From NCBI RefSeq assembly GCF_000422085.1, contig NC_021741.1, positions 434,001-498,000 on the forward strand: a DNA stretch of 64,000 nt. The letters run 5' to 3'. Positions within the stretch are counted from its first letter, which is position 1. Each line of letters opens with the position of its first letter. Positions 62,241 through 64,000 of this stretch are shown here, piece by piece. Both the position numbers and the translations under genes were made by a program. The notes under the pieces were generated by a model that did not search any database, was not told the DNA's origin, and saw only the letters and a program-made list of their open reading frames with translations. Origin of the DNA: Serratia liquefaciens ATCC 27592. Lineage in GTDB: Bacteria > Pseudomonadota > Gammaproteobacteria > Enterobacterales > Enterobacteriaceae.

Positions 62241-62951
62241 TCAGTAAATCTTTCTGGCGTTGATCCCAGCGGGGAAAATGCCGGTGGCGAAGATGTGCCC
62301 GTTAACCTGCAACTGGCCGTCGGGCAGAATTTCGACCGGGTATTCGTGGGTCAGATAACTGAGAAAGTTATTGCGGTCGTCGAGCGTCTGAAAGCCGATC
62401 AGATCGTAGAAAAACAGCGATTCGATTAAGCCGTGGTGCTCGGGGATCTGTCTGAGCAGCGCCGTCGACGGGAACGGCAAATGGAAGAAGAACGCGCAGG
62501 GGTTCAGCAAACCCTGTTCTTTCAGCGCCTGGCCGCAGGGCAACAGCTGGTAATCATCAATACAGATGATGTCGTTCGGGCAAACATACTCGCAGGCGAT
62601 ATCGGCGAAATGCCGGTTGAGTTGCCGATAAGCGCGGTAGTTCTCCGGCGTGAAATGCGCCTTCTCCGGGTGGTTATGGAACACTGGCCACAGGCCATCG
62701 TGATAGTAGCCCTGATAGTGGAAGTGAAACTCCTCGGTCGATAACGGAAAGGTCACCTGCTCGTAGCCGCTGCGGTGCTGGTAACTGACTGGGCGCAGTG
62801 GCGCATCGCCAAAGTTCTGTACGTCACCGTTCCAGCCCAGCCACAACCCGCGATCGTCGTCGCTCTGGCTGTCAGGCGATAGGGCCTGCGTAGCGCAGGC
62901 CAGATCCTTGTCGTCACACTGCTTATTCGAGATCAAAACCAAACGAGACAT
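62241..62951 (-). CDS. Half-length OtsA-like (GT20) protein, lacking the C-terminal domain
   Basis: 236 aa that align only with the N-terminal Rossmann half of trehalose-6-phosphate synthase (about 470 aa). Retained are MSRLVLISN, GLWLGWNGDV, FFFHLPFPS and LIGFQTLDDRNNFL. Lost or changed are the GGLAVG loop (absent), Arg of SNR (now Lys), and both His of WIHDYHLLP (here CIDDYQLLP). The UDP-glucose-binding C-terminal domain is missing and the ORF ends cleanly in GINARKIY. It is therefore probably not a synthase. It starts 33 bp after the PuuA-like gene and may share its transcript. It could be a stable pseudo-enzyme or a remnant. Confidence 0.75.
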   Translation of the reverse strand: MSRLVLISNKQCDDKDLACATQALSPDSQSDDDRGLWLGWNGDVQNFGDAPLRPVSYQHRSGYEQVTFPLSTEEFHFHYQGYYHDGLWPVFHNHPEKAHFTPENYRAYRQLNRHFADIACEYVCPNDIICIDDYQLLPCGQALKEQGLLNPCAFFFHLPFPSTALLRQIPEHHGLIESLFFYDLIGFQTLDDRNNFLSYLTHEYPVEILPDGQLQVNGHIFATGIFPAGINARKIY

Positions 62952-62984
62952 GCTGCGTTCCTTGTTCAGGTTACGAATGGGGGG

Positions 62985-64000
62985 TTAAAGCATCCAGCGG
63001 GTTTCCGCTTCGGTGACCTGCGCTTCAAAGCGGCGCAGCTCGGCGCTCTTACAGGTGTGCCACAGCGCGGCAAACGCTGGGCCGAGGCTTTCCTGCAACG
63101 GTAGGGTTTGCCGGAATAACGTCAATGCTTCCTGCTGGCTGAGCGGCAGTGCCACCGCGTCGCCATTTTCATAGCCGTTGCCGCAGGCTGCCGGCGGCAG
63201 GGGTTGCGTGTGCTCCAGCCCATACAGCATGCCGCTCAGCATCGCCGCTACGGCCAGATACGGGTTGGCATCGGCCCCGGCCAGCCGGTATTCGATGCGC
63301 TGGTTGGCATGGTCGGCGCAGGGTAAACGCAGCGCTACCGTGCGGTTATTGTGTCCCCAGGAGGCGCGCAGCGGCACGTGCATACCGGGACGAAAGCGGC
63401 GGAACGCGTTAACGTTGGGCGCGAATATCGCCATCGAGGCTGGCATCAGCGCCAGCATGCCCGCCATCACCTGCGTCATGGTGGCGCTCAACTCGCCCGG
63501 CAGGCTTGCCAGCAGGTTGTTGCCCTGCTCATCCTGCAGGCTGATATGAAAATGCAAACCGCTACCGGCGGCCTGAGCACAAGGCTTGGCCATAAAGCAG
63601 GCGTGCTGGTGGTGTTTCTCGGCGATCTGGCGCGTCAGCCGCTTCAGGGCCAGCACCTGATCGCAGGCCTCCAGTACGCGAGCGCTGTGGTGCAGATTCA
63701 GCTCATACTGGCCGGAGGCGGCTTCGGCGACCACGCCGGTCAGCGGCAAGGCCTGCAGCCGGGCCTGATGTTCGATGTCATTGAGCAACGCCTGGTGGCG
63801 CTCCGGTGCATCGACAGAAAAACTCTGCGTCGGGCACTGTCCGGCCTCAGCCGGTTGCTGCAGCGGATCCTGCAGATAAAACTCCAGCTCTGCCGCCACG
63901 ACCGGGAAGTAACCCTTGGCATGCAGGCGTTTGAGCACCCGTTGCAGCACCACGCGCGGCTCCAGCTCGCAGGCGTCGCCATCGGCATTTTTCATCGTCA
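62985..64000 (-). CDS. Glutamine synthetase-family protein, PuuA-like (partial, N-terminus outside window)
   Basis: 339 codons are visible; the frame is open at the right edge. Catalytic GS motifs: VVAAELEFYL (metal Glu), GQYELNLHHS, GSGLHFHISL, ASWGHNNRTVALRLP and RIEYRLAGADANPYLAVAA. The sequence follows gamma-glutamylputrescine synthetase (PuuA) more than GlnA, for example in FAPNVNAFRRFRPGMHVP and the C-terminal EAQVTEAETRWML. It ligates glutamate to putrescine or another amine with ATP. The other puu genes are not in the window. Confidence 0.88.
   Translation of the reverse strand, partial: TMKNADGDACELEPRVVLQRVLKRLHAKGYFPVVAAELEFYLQDPLQQPAEAGQCPTQSFSVDAPERHQALLNDIEHQARLQALPLTGVVAEAASGQYELNLHHSARVLEACDQVLALKRLTRQIAEKHHQHACFMAKPCAQAAGSGLHFHISLQDEQGNNLLASLPGELSATMTQVMAGMLALMPASMAIFAPNVNAFRRFRPGMHVPLRASWGHNNRTVALRLPCADHANQRIEYRLAGADANPYLAVAAMLSGMLYGLEHTQPLPPAACGNGYENGDAVALPLSQQEALTLFRQTLPLQESLGPAFAALWHTCKSAELRRFEAQVTEAETRWML

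Overview
The window looks like a chromosomal segment of a Serratia-like member of the Enterobacterales. Supporting signs are GC-rich core genes with enterobacterial gene order (pyrL-pyrB-pyrI-ridA; argI, rraB and miaE; valS-holC-pepA divergent from lptF-lptG; btsT-yjiX-yjiA), four ERIC-type intergenic repeats, and E. coli-like ARG boxes and AscG operator. The genus is an inference from overall resemblance and was not tested by a search.

Layout. 1-7 kb: the 3' end of mgtA, a secreted GH20 hexosaminidase, and a minus-strand operon of ATP-grasp, alpha-E, transglutaminase-like and Anbu (proteasome-related) genes. 7-17 kb: a stand-alone adenylation-carrier-reductase (A-T-R) enzyme, ridA, pyrI/pyrB with an attenuator leader, an ABC importer with a cobalamin-riboswitch-like leader, and a D-serine-dehydratase-like enzyme. 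17-21.7 kb: a D-amino-acid module (RpiR regulator, N-acyl-D-amino-acid deacylase, RidA paralogue, solute-binding protein). 21.8-36 kb: housekeeping genes (argI, rraB, miaE, valS, holC, pepA, lptF, lptG) with a GMC oxidoreductase, an acyltransferase and a GNAT enzyme between them.

36.0-47.6 kb: a P4-type phage satellite sits in the 3' end of tRNA-Leu(CAA) (leuX), bounded by direct repeats of the tRNA end. It carries a P4-type integrase broken by one in-frame TAA, the alpha primase-helicase, a 112-aa P4-family gene, an Icd-like gene fused across a 9-G run to the next small ORF, AlpA, Sid and an Ogr/Delta-like activator. It also has iteron clusters about 4.6 kb apart (ori/crr-like), a leader with the seqA-seqB-seqC complementarity of P4 RNA immunity, and a candidate cos region. 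Its AT-rich cargo is a three-gene operon: a PD-(D/E)xK-like nuclease, a small middle component and an SMC/Rad50-like ATPase with a zinc hook. This resembles the ABC-three-component/Lamassu class of anti-phage systems and is the strongest candidate for an undescribed system in the window.

47.6-52.7 kb: an older layer of the same leuX island, holding a decayed second integrase, an AraC regulator with a B3/4-domain protein and a LysE exporter, a decayed VOC/glyoxalase gene, a beta-carbonic anhydrase and an McrA-like modification-dependent HNH endonuclease. 53-64 kb: an asc-type beta-glucoside operon with its LacI-family regulator, a Fic toxin/antitoxin pair, yjiA-yjiX-btsT, a half-length OtsA-like protein that has lost several conserved residues, and the 3' part of a PuuA-like glutamine synthetase running off the right edge. 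No CRISPR array or rRNA was seen; the only tRNA is leuX.
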